Shown here in pieces: positions 34,301 to 45,411 of a stretch of 64,000 bases of DNA. The DNA is from Ignelater luminosus. Its lineage: Eukaryota; Arthropoda; Insecta; Coleoptera; Elateridae. The notes beneath the pieces were generated by a model. It worked only from the letters and a program-made list of their open reading frames with translations, did not search any database and was not told the origin of the DNA. Position 1 is the stretch's first letter. Each line of letters starts with the position of its first letter. The stretch lies in contig VTPC01004000.1 of the NCBI GenBank assembly GCA_011009095.1, positions 95,004 through 159,003 on the forward strand, written 5' to 3'. Both the position numbers and the translations under genes were made by a program.

Positions 34301-36217
34301 TAAACATTTAAATTAAAATCTTATAACATTTTTGTCTACAGTCATAAATGAACAAGACACCATAGAATTTCAATGTTCTGTTCCTTCAGAAGATTGAATA
34401 TCCTTTTAAGTAAGATTATGGTACTGAATATTTTGTATTTTACATTCTAATTGACAAAATTTTGTTATTCAATTTATTATTTAGGCAGATTATTTATTGA
34501 AATTGCAAAAATTGTAAGATGCTTAACTTTTTGAAAAATAGCAAACGAAGCTTCGTGTGACTACGTGTATACGCTAAATACTCAGATAGTTTTAAGATTC
34601 CTAAATAGACATAGATTATAAGATTAATAAAGATTTATGTTTTCATTTGCTGGCATTGCTTAATTATAAAGGCAAGTTTAAACAAAAGAAAATCTCTAGT
34701 GTTTAGAAGTAGTATTTCTGTTGTTAGAAGCAGAATTTGCTTATTGTAATAATAATGTGTATATTTACAGTGAACATTTTAAAGATGTCATCATTTCACA
34801 ATTATCTTTCAGACAGAACCTTTATCTTAAAAATTGTGATTTTTTTAAATACCTGTGGCAACTACATAAATACAAAATAATAAAACATTTTGAGCAATGG
34901 TAGCAAATAAGAATTATTTTTTATGATTGCATAATTGTTGGTAGCCTATGTGTAACTTTGATTGTATCATTAATAAATGAACTGATACAAATTCTGAATT
35001 TTTATTTCGCTGTTTTTGCTTGTTATTTTTATGATTTATACTTTGCAGGTCTTTTTGAGTAAATAAAAAGTCTCTTGACAGACAAATTCGGCTTTGGGTA
35101 AAGTTTGTACCAAATGAACTGTTTTAACTTGAATTAATTTGAATTGAACCAAAGATCAGAAACTAAAATGTGTTTTTTTTTTATTATATGTATGATCAAG
35201 GTAGGTTATCCTTCTAGTCTTCAGCGGTTGTAGGTTTTTTACTCCCATCAGTTCCCTACTCACATTTTCACACCAACTGAAGTGCTGGTGGGATAACGTG
35301 CATGCACTTATTTTATGTAGTAGTAAGTGGGAATTATTTTCCAAATTGTTGCCTAAAATTGCCTAACAATCATCTTATTAGCAATCATTCTTGCGCCAAA
35401 AGATTAGGGTTATATTAACATAAGCAATGTTATTTTCATTACTTTATAACAATTTGTTAGAAATCAAAGAATTTCTAAAACATGTTTTGAAGGTCAGTGA
35501 ATTGTCACTTGTAATTACATTTTTGAATACTAAAATAAAGGGAAGGCATAATTTTCAGGTATTTCTCAGTATTAGCTGCTATTTTCGCACCTACAATGTA
35601 TTGGATAACCTATCTTTCATGGCACTATTATTTAGTGGCCTTGCTGTATGATAACAAACATGTTACTATGTGGTAAGCACTTGTTGAGTTATCTGAATAT
35701 TTTAAGTTAACTGTTCCCATCTAGCTTACTTCAATACTTTTTGCCTAAAATCTTTTACGAATTTGATTGAAAATCACCTTTTTAATAGTGATGCATTAAT
35801 TTCTTGGAGCAGTGTACATTTATTTTTAGTAAATGTGAAGAATATTTAATAACCATGTTTGTATTTAGCTCTTCTAAGTAGATAAATAAAATTTTTAATT
35901 AATTTTTAGATACGATAGAAGGAAATCCTGATTTTATAAAAATGGTTAATTGAGTTTATTTCATTTAAGCATTTTCTCTTATGCATCAATACGGCTGTCA
36001 TAATTTCCATTATAATCATGGCAAACAAGTGTAATTTTCCTTATAAGCAATAGAATTTGAACTATTTCATTAAAACACATTAAGTTAGTTTTTGTAAATA
36101 TTATTAACAAGATTAACTTTACTAAGAAATTAATTTGGTAAAATAAATGTCAAATGACTTGCCTATAAGACATTTGTTAGGGTTAAATTATGTACATTTC
36201 TCGTTATTCTGCGTGTA
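31330..36217. other. Intergenic, nothing recognised
   Basis: Nearly 5 kb of very AT-rich sequence. Reading frames are short and low-complexity, and none shows a domain. I see no transposon ends with a partner. Confidence 0.45.
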
Positions 36218-37112
36218 CGAGGTGTGTGAGAAAAGTAATGAGACTGGCAACACTGCGGGAGATCTGGCAACGTTGTGTCTACCGGCCTGTGCTAAACCGG
36301 TTTGTTTATCGCTTCCACTTCCTCAGTCCGAGTTACAACTCCGTACAGCTAACACATTATTTTTGACAGCGCCATCAGTGAAGTTGTGTTTTTGTTGTGT
36401 GTTACAGAAATGGAGCATCGGAATTTAGAGCAACGTTGTGCAATCAAGTTTTGTGTTAAACTTGGTGAATCCGCGAGTGTGACTTTTGAAAAGTTGAAAC
36501 AGGTCTATGGGGAACAGTGCTTATCAATAGCACAAGCTTTCCGCTGGCACAAATCATTTTTGGACGGCCGAGAACACGTTGAAGATGAACCTCGCTCAGG
36601 GAGACCTTCAACTTCAAAAACTGACGAAAACGTTGAACGTGTGAGGGCTCTTGTGAGATCAGACCGTCGTTTAACAATAAGGATGATGAGTGAACAGTTA
36701 AGTTTAAACAGTTTCACCGTGCATCAAATTTTGACAAACATCATGACAATGCTCCGTGTCACACAGCAATTTCCATCAGTGAATTTTTGACCTCAAAACG
36801 CATTACTGTTGTTCCTCATCCCCCCTATTCACCTGATTTGAGTCCTTGTGACTTTTTCCTTTTCCCGAAATTGAAACATGTCCTAAAAGGACGTCATTTT
36901 GGAACTCTGGAGAACATTCAAAAGACTGTGACCGACCAGTTAAAAGCCATACCAGTTGAAGACTTCCAGCGCTGCTACCAAGAGTGGGAACAACGACTCC
37001 GCCGGTGTATAGCTGCCCAAGGGAACTACTTTGAAGGGGATAACATTGTTTGAAAAAAATAAAAACTTTGGTTAGTACGAAATCAGTCTCATTACTTTTC
37101 TCACATACCTCG
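36218..37112 (+). mobile_element. Internally deleted mariner transposon
   Basis: An 895-bp element flanked by TA (36216-36217 and 37113-37114). The 29-bp terminal inverted repeats start CGAGGTGTGTGAGAAAAGTA and differ at one position. The structure is that of a mariner element, shorter than the usual 1.2-1.4 kb because the transposase gene has an internal deletion. The near-identical ends and otherwise clean coding blocks suggest fairly recent activity through a transposase supplied elsewhere. Confidence 0.9.
36410..37053 (+). pseudogene. Mariner transposase with internal deletion
   Basis: The frame from ATG 36410 encodes the N-terminal DNA-binding half (MEHRNLEQRCAIKFCVKLGE, then HVEDEPRSGRPSTS and a second helix-turn-helix ending FTVHQILT). 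At about 36735 it jumps out of frame into the catalytic C-terminal half, read in another phase: HDNAPCHTAISISEFL with the second aspartate, PPYSPDLSPCDFFLFPKLK with the third (mariner DD34D signature), and a normal C-terminus ending at 37053. The middle, including the first catalytic aspartate, is missing. The product would be inactive. Confidence 0.9.
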
Positions 37113-38249
37113 TATTCTGCCTATAACCACTACAACTGCTGGATATGCTACTTGAGAATGTATAGTCATTATCTCATTCTCATTATACTTAACTTAAATC
37201 CCCTAAAAAGTCCAAAATGTACACAATCGTGCAATAAAGTAGGATGAGTATGCAATTGCAAATAACAATGAGAATTCAAGAGAAATTTAAATTAAAACGT
37301 CTGTAGAGCAGTAGAGATACATAGGCTAGAAATAAAATAAAGATGGCGCCCGCCGTCGGATTTGAATACAGTGACTTGATTTGAACTGCATAATTATATA
37401 CAGGGTGTTTTGAGAAGGAATGCAAATACTTGGTAGGTGGATTCCTCTGTAAAAATTAAACCTGCTTTCTTATATAAACTTTTTTCATAAAGTACACTAT
37501 CTCCAGCATATAAAGTATTCAAGTTCAAGTAATTTAAAGTTTCTTGCTTCTTTGATATGCATCTGTAGAACAAGAGAAAATATCAGTTAAATTAAATCAA
37601 TTAAAGTTTCTACAAGTATGTTAGTACCAAATATCTATTATTCTATGTAGTTTTGTTTGAAATCTTTTCTGGAGATAGAGATCATAAAAGGTAAGAATAG
37701 ATGCCTATTACAGTATTAGCGGTGTGTTTGACTTAAGCGTAGGCAAGGCAGTAAGAGAACTTGTACTGATAAAATTATTGTAGAATACTATTCATTAATT
37801 GCGATTATTAGCGAACGACAAATTCACTGGATGGCGCGTTAACATGAATCAGCTGATGTTCAAATATGGCGGTAACTCGGGGAAAACAAATACCTACAGT
37901 AACCTTGTTTGTGTTAAAGTTTGTTATTATTATTGAACCTGGGACCTATCCAATACACCAGATCTACTACAGCCATAAAGGCTTATTGTGCTTCTCTAGT
38001 TAGTTCTAGCTCTATTCTAGCAACCCTGTGTCAATCAGATGGTACAAGTTTTCAGTTGATAGTAACGTCACAGTATCAAGTTGTTTCACAGAGGCAGTAA
38101 GCTCACTCCCAGTAAATATTTGTTCCCAAGTAGGGCAGCGCGTGGCAAGTTGCGCGCTAGCGACATGCAGAGGCAGTGCGTTTAGATTGGTTTAGATTTG
38201 AATATCATCACTATTTGGTTAGGTTAGCGTACCGACGCATTAAATTTCT
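37113..38249. other. Intergenic, nothing recognised
   Basis: No gene seen. A single ACAGGGTGTTTT motif at 37401 resembles one end of the TA-type MITEs elsewhere in the window, but I found no matching right end. Confidence 0.4.
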
Positions 38250-40770
38250 AGCAAACTGCGCAAAAGCGTTCATGTACAACAAATTACAAAGCCGCCGACA
38301 GAGAGTGAGCCTGCTGCATCTGTGAAACAGCATTATACTGTGGTAAAGTCTAAAATCTTTCGGTTTCATTGTAACAAACCGCAATAGTTCGAATCTTTGA
38401 CGAGACAGCGCCTCGCATTGGCATAAGATATGTTTCAGTATTTTTCTCGCATAGTCTTCAGACCAGATTACCGTTAAACAGTTTCTCACAGAGATGATCT
38501 GTGAGTAACCCTACTGTGGATTTTAGTTAAGTTCTGCTCATTGCATTGAGCTTCTCAGCTCTTTTCGTGACCGGTTTGGTATATAGTCAACCCAGACCTG
38601 GCTTTCTTGAATCTTTTTCTTCTTTATGAAAACATTTTGGTTCAAAGAATGAGTTTTCCGATCCAGTTTATCTAAAAAATCGGCTTCTTCGTTTCCTTCA
38701 TGTCCACTGTGCCTTGGCACCCAAATTAGTTTGAGTATATTTCGGTCTACCAGGGTGGACAGCACCTGAAGGTATTCAATTACCGGTTTAAACGTCATTT
38801 GCATCCTCTGAAGAGCCTTGAGTGCCGCTTAATCTTCTGTGTATATTTAAATTCGTTCTTCTACATAATTTCTTTTCAGGCTTTTGTCTGTATATCTTAG
38901 TATTGCATATACTTCTGCCTGAAATACTGTGGCGTATTTACCCACGGAGAACTAAAGCTCCACCTTTGGTTTCGTGTCATATATTGCTGCTCCCGCCTCC
39001 CGTACCTTCGAAGGTCTTTGATCCGTCTGTAAACCATCCATCAGATGGCATTTGTTCAGTATTGTTCCAGATTTTTCTGTTAGTGGTTACCTGGAATTTT
39101 TTTCGAGATGTGTTACTAGCGTAGCATATAGTCTGGTCTCATGTCGAAGACAGAGTCGCTTATGCTTTTCCAGATTGGGCAATAATCTGTGTCAGTAGTT
39201 TTTAGGTTTCCTGTTTTCTGGAGTTTATGTAAGAATCTCCTTGCTTCTCCTTGTACCACAAGGTCTAGCAGAGAAAGTTTCAGCAGGATTTTCATTGTTA
39301 CTGTAGGAGTCATTCTATTAGCTGTTGTTATACCAAAAGAAGCCAGTCTTTGAATCTTAGACAGTTTAATTTTGATGTTTGTTTGTAGTGTTTTGAGCCA
39401 CCGCACCAAGGCTGTATATGTTGTCGGTGGGTCGCTGGGTCTGAGTCTCTAAGTTTTTCCATAACTACTAAGGTGATCGACGCCTTTTTCGCTGGTTTGA
39501 CAATGCGTTGGTTCCAGGTAAGTTTGAAGTCCGGAATTACTTCAAGGTACTTAACCTCCCCCTTCATTTTCAGTTCTTCACCATGTAAAGTCAGAGGACC
39601 TAGTCCCTTTAGCTTCCGTTTATTGGTAAAGAGTACTATTGCTGTTTTCTGAGGATTTATTGAGAGGTCCTCACTTGTCGTCCACCCTGATGATCCAGGA
39701 AGGAATCCAATTGTATTCTTTCCTTGGTTGTAGCTATGAATTTGTCCTGTACTGTGATGGTTATCAGTTGCTATGGTATAAAATCCTTCACTGTGGAGTT
39801 CTCACAGCAGTTTATCAACAACCAGGTTTCACAGTAGAGTAAATAGAGCGCCCCCTTGTGGGTATATTCTTTTTCTAGTAAGGTCGAGTGTATTATTTTG
39901 CCTTTGAACATGAACTCAACTGCAACAGGTTTCCTCGAGTCCACATTTTCTTCAGGCAGTGATAATTGCTGCAAAAGATAGGTATGTCAAAGGACCCTTT
40001 TGCATGCTGATCGTTGTGTAGCGGCTTTTCAATCGTCCCACCACCTCTAATGTGCATAACTAGCAGTTTTTCTAGCGTTTTAAGTATGGAAGAAATGAGG
40101 TTTATTGGTCTTGGGAACTTCGTCAATGCAGAGGATCTTCCTAGCTTAGGTATGGATGTCTATTCCCTGCTGTGGTATCACAGGAAGAATCCCCTCAGGG
40201 TCTGAAGATTAAAATGAGTTTGTGGGCCATTTGATCTTGTCGTAGGAGATTACGCTTTCTGAAACCATTCAATCCATTCTGGCTACCCTGTTTGAAGGTT
40301 CTGCTACAATTGCGCTACCTCAGTCTTCATTGGTGTTCTTTATGGTTGTTGTCCCAGGAAAGTGAACCTTTAGGAACTCTGCCATTGTTTCACTCTCTGT
40401 TTTTATGTAGTCACCTGTAACTTCTAGAGTTGTAATGGCTTTGTGATTTTCTTTTGAGGGTAACCGTTGGAGTCTGGCACGTGTGGGGATACTATCTATC
40501 TCCTCGCAGTGCCTCCTCCAGGTGTCTCTTTTTGCTTTTTTAATGGCCTTGTATGCAGTCGGTGCTTCCCTGTACTCCTTCTATACTCCTGTCGTTTTTG
40601 CTCTGTTGAATAGTTTGCGTACTCACTTCCTCTTTTTAGAAAGGTCGTAATTCCACCAAACCATGTTAGCTGTATCTCGTTCTGTTTGAGGGCAGCTCTA
40701 GTAGTTCTACAGCAAGTTCAAGCCCATACCTGTCCTTAATATTGTCATTGACACTCTGAAAGTTTTGACT
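38250..40770 (-). pseudogene. Decayed non-LTR retrotransposon (Jockey/R1/I-like) ORF2
   Basis: On the complement strand, pieces of a LINE polyprotein run in order across frames. A pre-RT linker is at about 40540-40360 (WRRHCEEID, ETMAEFLKVHFPGTTT). Reverse-transcriptase blocks are near 40126-39900 (PINLISSILKTLEKLLVMHI, LHNDQHA), 39567-39430 (VKYLEVIPDFKLTWN) and 39409-39116 (KIQRLASFGITTANRMTPT). An RNase H segment is near 38750 (LIWVPRHSGHEGNEEAD), and a C-terminal Cys-rich block near 38440 (KHILCQCEALSRQRFELL). An RNase H after the RT points to Jockey/R1/I-group elements. Many frameshifts and stops are present; the catalytic YADD is not intact. No target duplication found. Confidence 0.8.
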
Positions 40771-41719
40771 TAAGTCTGCCTTAAAGGATTCTCAATCCTC
40801 TTTTCTAGGATTACAATATACTGTCCTTTCTTTTTGGAAATTTGTTATATCACAGCGGATGTGTCTGGGATCCAAACAACTATCTCCTCATCAGATATTC
40901 TCCAGTTTTTAATGAAGCTACTATAATATGGCTACTGGCTAATATAATATCAATGACTTTCTGTCTGTTGCACATAACACAGGTTTTTCTCGTATCTTTT
41001 ATTTGCTGTAGAATTGTCCGGGAATTTCCTATACCTGGTAATATGCATTGAATCTATGCGGAACTCATAAGTTAGCCCAGATACGTTAAACATTGACTAA
41101 GCGATACTTATTATTGTATACTACTTGTTGACTGTCTACTAAACAAGTACCACCTACAGAATAATGTCCGTAGACCCTTCATTCGTCCGCGCGTGCAGTT
41201 AGTCAATGTATTCGAAGTTGCGTTACCGCAAATTCAATGACACCTACTGCAATAGCTTTAAAATGTCGTGAGAAACCGACTTTAACAGTAATGACTTTTT
41301 CTAATTAGCAAATTAGCAATAAATGTTCTAATGTAAGTCATCACCCTGTTACCACTGGCGAGATCTCATGTCTGCTAGTAGTAATTGTAATAATAACAAC
41401 ACAGGAACTTTCAAGATCAATCTCGGCTGGAGTGCAATGAAATTTGTTGTCGATTTTTACAAGAAAACTGTAATTTATTATTGAACGACGACATCTCTAA
41501 GTATTTTTTTGATTACCTACTTTTTTGTTTCCTTATATACTATGATGCCTTGTTACTATAGATATATAAAACTAGCTGTTTTCAATCCATTTATGTTTTA
41601 TTAAAAACAAATTTACTTCGATCATATGTTCACTTGTCACCATAGAAAAGATTTATACCTGACATTTGCGTTAAAGCTTTAGGGCCATTCTTGAACTCGT
41701 GGTGATCCTTACCGTACTA
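40771..41719. other. Intergenic, nothing recognised
   Basis: Possible upstream debris of the LINE on the complement strand up to about 41050, then AT-rich sequence without a supported feature. Confidence 0.35.
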
Positions 41720-41880
41720 CCCACACAGCACTAGTATATCCGATGGATGTCCAATGGACATCCTTAACCGGATATTCATACATCCATAGGATATCCATAT
41801 TACATCCACCGGATGTCTTATGGATATCCATTGTTCACTAAAGTGGACGTCCACAGTATATCCACACTGGATATACTACA
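41720..41880. mobile_element. End of a GGATATCC-rich element running into a gap
   Basis: Starts with CCCACACAGCACTAGTATAT and continues with GGATGTCC, GGACATCC and GGATATCC words to the edge of the gap. The whole segment is the reverse complement of about 55026-55186, with one difference that I can see. It is therefore one end of a second copy of the element described at 53574-55186, in opposite orientation, the rest lost in the gap. Confidence 0.8.
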
Positions 41881-42280
41881 NNNNNNNNNNNNNNNNNNNN
41901 NNNNNNNNNNNNNNNNNNNNNNNNNNNNNNNNNNNNNNNNNNNNNNNNNNNNNNNNNNNNNNNNNNNNNNNNNNNNNNNNNNNNNNNNNNNNNNNNNNNN
42001 NNNNNNNNNNNNNNNNNNNNNNNNNNNNNNNNNNNNNNNNNNNNNNNNNNNNNNNNNNNNNNNNNNNNNNNNNNNNNNNNNNNNNNNNNNNNNNNNNNNN
42101 NNNNNNNNNNNNNNNNNNNNNNNNNNNNNNNNNNNNNNNNNNNNNNNNNNNNNNNNNNNNNNNNNNNNNNNNNNNNNNNNNNNNNNNNNNNNNNNNNNNN
42201 NNNNNNNNNNNNNNNNNNNNNNNNNNNNNNNNNNNNNNNNNNNNNNNNNNNNNNNNNNNNNNNNNNNNNNNNNNNNNNNN
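41881..42280. other. Assembly gap (400 N)
   Basis: Exactly 400 unknown bases, beginning inside a GGATATCC-rich element. The right flank does not show the element's other end, so the gap probably hides array sequence that short reads could not resolve. Confidence 0.9.
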
Positions 42281-43439
42281 AGCCTAAGAGTAATATTCTC
42301 GAGCATTGGTGCACAAAAATATTACGTTTGAGCACTAATAGTGCTTAAAACGACTGCTTTTGACACCGAAAACGATAAAAAAACGCTACTTTTGACACTG
42401 CCCTAGAAAATAATTATTTATATGTCTGATCTTATAAGTTATAACTTTTCATCTTATGAAAAGTGACATTTGAAGTGAAAAAAAGTTTTCACTTTCGTAA
42501 AATACGCTTTTGAAAGAGTGAAAATTTACATGCGCGAAAACCTTTCGTAAGTGATCAAGTACTGATGTTTATATGCGATGACTGTTTCGTAGTAGGCAAG
42601 GGAATGAGCAATAATAGGTAAATAAATCACACAAGTGACTCATCTGCAGTTGCTGGCCTTGCACCGCTCATTGGTCAAACGCCTACAGATTTGCCATAAA
42701 AAGTGCCCCTTTACCACCGTATAAAAAATATAGGTACTAAAAGTACCTATTCATCTTGGAAAAAAATTATTATGACGGCCCCTAGCTTTAAAGACCCTGT
42801 ATTAACAGATCTTACAATACTATTTTGCACAAAAACTAGAAACCGTTAAATCATGCTAATTTAAACATGATAATAATTATTTCTACAATCTGCATCGATA
42901 TTGAATTTCGTGCAAATATTTATTCTAATTATTACTATAATATATGACCAATAGTTTGCAGTTTTGTTCATTATTCGAATTATAAAATTGAAGGATAACT
43001 TATTAGCAACTACAATACTTGAAAGCTCCTTGCAATTTGCTTGGTCTCACATTTATTAAAATAATAAAGTACTAAATTATGATTATGATTATGATGATGA
43101 TGATGATTATTATTATTATTACTAGAAAGCAAATTTAAAATACTTGAGTCATTATAACATGGTTTCAAATATGCTATAAATACCATACCTATTTATAACT
43201 TACCTTCTACTTCTGGAAAATTTTCATTTTAAGAAACACCCTCTATATTAACATAACCTAAAAATATATCGATTTGTTTTTAATAAAATAATGTCGTGAA
43301 TAATTTTGTATTTTATAGGTAAATAGGTAGTATTAGTATTAATCTGTTATATAATATTATATTTATTTATGTAATGTGAGATTTTAGGTTTACAATTGTA
43401 TCTTTTTTACATGGTGAACAATACAAAGAAAGAGTAAAA
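42281..43439. other. Upstream region of the zinc-finger gene
   Basis: AT-rich. It contains a GAT/ATT microsatellite at about 43077-43122. A possible splice acceptor (GATTTTAG) ends at 43387. The sequence from there to the ATG stays in frame with the zinc-finger gene, so an upstream exon may join here. No other feature supported. Confidence 0.4.
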
Positions 43440-44306
43440 ATGGACTCATCATTATCAATAATAAAAGAAAATATGATAGATTTAGACGATTTTAAAATTG
43501 ATTATTTCAATTTCGATTATATAAATTCTGTTAGTATTGTTGAAGTGAAAGCCAATCCATGTTACAATTATGAAGAGGAAATCGCAGATACCAAAGAACC
43601 CAAAGAATTCATTAATTTAACTAATTGTGTGATTGATGTGCCAATTGATGTTACATCTCATTCTAGTGCTGAAGACAATATGGTCACACCTATCGATGAT
43701 TTTATACATGTAGCCGATGAAACTGAGAAATATGATAGTTTGTTTGATGCACCAAAATCTCCTATTAATGATAGTTATAATGAAAATACGTGTGTAGATT
43801 TACAAGTAGAAGAATCATTTACAAATACCCAAAACACAGAAAATTGTATGGTAGTAGATATTCCGACGCCTGCTGATGTAGATAAAACGCTTTTCAAATG
43901 CGATAAATGTGATTTTAATACAAAGCAAGAAAGTAGTCTAGAGAAGCACATGTTAATTCACTCTAATGAAAGACCATTTGTTTGTGAAGTATGTAACTGT
44001 GGATTTAAACAAAGATATGGTTTAAAACGACATATGAGAATTCATACCGGGGAAACTCCTTATAAGTGTAAGGAATGCGATTCCAGTTTTAAGCAAAATG
44101 AAGCTTTAAAAAGGCACATGAGAATACATACAGGAGAAAAGCCGTTTAAATGTCCTCATTGTGACTATAGTGCCACCCAAAAGAAGAATTTGGAATTGCA
44201 TGAAAAGAGTCATGGTGGGGAAAAACTTTTTAAATGTAAAGAATGTCATTTTACTACTCTTGTTAGCAGCAGACTAACTGCTCATATGAAGAAGCACACT
44301 GGTTAA
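43440..44306 (+). CDS. C2H2 zinc-finger protein, five fingers
   Basis: A single open frame of 288 codons. Residues 1-150 are acidic with Asp/Glu/Asn-rich stretches and no known domain (there is no ZAD pattern of cysteines). Five C2H2 fingers of the C-x2-C-x12-H-x3-H type follow at 154-174, 182-202, 210-230, 238-258 and 266-286. Linkers 2 and 3 are TGETP and TGEKP, the Krueppel-type linker; the last two are diverged or end the protein. This architecture fits a nuclear DNA-binding transcription regulator of the large arthropod C2H2 family; the target is unknown. The start is uncertain: the frame stays open upstream to a possible acceptor at 43387. A variant poly(A) hexamer ATTAAA lies at 44349. 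Clean codons and intact ligands indicate a functional gene. Confidence 0.85.
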   Translation: MDSSLSIIKENMIDLDDFKIDYFNFDYINSVSIVEVKANPCYNYEEEIADTKEPKEFINLTNCVIDVPIDVTSHSSAEDNMVTPIDDFIHVADETEKYDSLFDAPKSPINDSYNENTCVDLQVEESFTNTQNTENCMVVDIPTPADVDKTLFKCDKCDFNTKQESSLEKHMLIHSNERPFVCEVCNCGFKQRYGLKRHMRIHTGETPYKCKECDSSFKQNEALKRHMRIHTGEKPFKCPHCDYSATQKKNLELHEKSHGGEKLFKCKECHFTTLVSSRLTAHMKKHTG

Positions 44307-44958
44307 CTTCTGCAAATATGAAATGTATGTTCTTATCATAAAATTTATATTAAAACGATACATGAAAATTCATATGAAACAATAATAGTTTGTACGTAAA
44401 TGTGACTGCTCATTATGCATTGGGTGTCCAGTAAAACTAAGATTTTTCTTAATGTAGAAAAAAACGTAGAAATTGAAATAAGCTACACATTTGCTATCCA
44501 ATGGACTTGGGGTGCTCGTTTGAACTATAACCAGATTTGGTTATTTTTTGATAATATCTTGTCGTTTACCAGTTTAGTCCATAGAAGTGTCAGCCTAGAT
44601 TGACATGACTATGTGCCACACCTTCCCATGGTTCTTAGAGTGTATTGTTGCCACATATGCTACCAGCTGATAATTTGATGTTGGTTAGAATGCTGATGCG
44701 TATTGCCAATTGGTAAGTACGGTTAGGACACTCAAATGCTTTGATCACAGAATAATTTACTCAGTACTGTAGTATCAAATATCTAAATCATAACCATCTT
44801 AAGTAGTGATGTACCGTATACTCTAAGAACTATAGACCACATTTCAGACTTGAGTTATTCAAAGCATATTATTATTGATAATGAAATTAACTGATAAATC
44901 TAGTATCTACAGCCTTACAAATAATGTCTCCGACAAAAAAAAACCCTTATTACATATA
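44307..44958. other. Intergenic, nothing recognised
   Basis: The 3' flank of the zinc-finger gene and AT-rich sequence. No gene or repeat boundary seen before the foldback at 44959. Confidence 0.4.
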
Positions 44959-45411
44959 CAGGGTTGTTTAAAGTATGGAAACAGTGCCCCTGCAAAAATG
45001 ATAAGAAATAGGCATATGAGATTTGGGGAACATAAAGTATGCATTCTTTGCTATGTTTTGAAAAGGGAATTCTAAAAAAATCTTCAACTGTTTTTTTCGT
45101 ACTGCCATCTTGAATCGTTTTAAATGAAACACCCTGTAAATGACCCCATATTTTGATAGGGATTTTCGAGGCGAGTTCAATGATATATCATTCAATTCGC
45201 CTTGAAAATTCCTATCAAAAGATAGGATCATATACAGGGTGTTTCATTTAAAGGAATCCAAGACGGCGGCCGTACGAAAAAACAGTTGAAGATTTCTTTT
45301 TTAATATCTTTTTCAAAACATGGTGAAAAATGCATACTTTAAGTTCTTCAAATTTCGTCTGCCTATACTTTATACTTTTTTGCAGGGGCAGCATGTTTCC
45401 ATACTTTTTAG
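44959..45411. mobile_element. Foldback of two inverted MITE copies
   Basis: Two inverted copies of one unit: 44959-45136 (CAGGGTTGTTTAAAG to ACACCCTG) and about 45235-45411 (CAGGGTGTTTCATTTAAAG outward). Both share GTTTCCATACTTT, AAGTATGCAT, AAAACAGTTGAAGAT and similar landmarks. The 98-base spacer is itself a palindrome centred on ATGATATATCAT. TA dinucleotides flank the ACAGGG termini. Reading frames here are repeat-derived. Confidence 0.75.

Noticed and set aside
37401-37420. ACAGGGTGTTTT motif as a MITE end
   Set aside because: No matching inverted end found downstream.
41813-42335. Several long frames spanning the second gap
   Set aside because: They consist mainly of N and GGATATCC repeat sequence.
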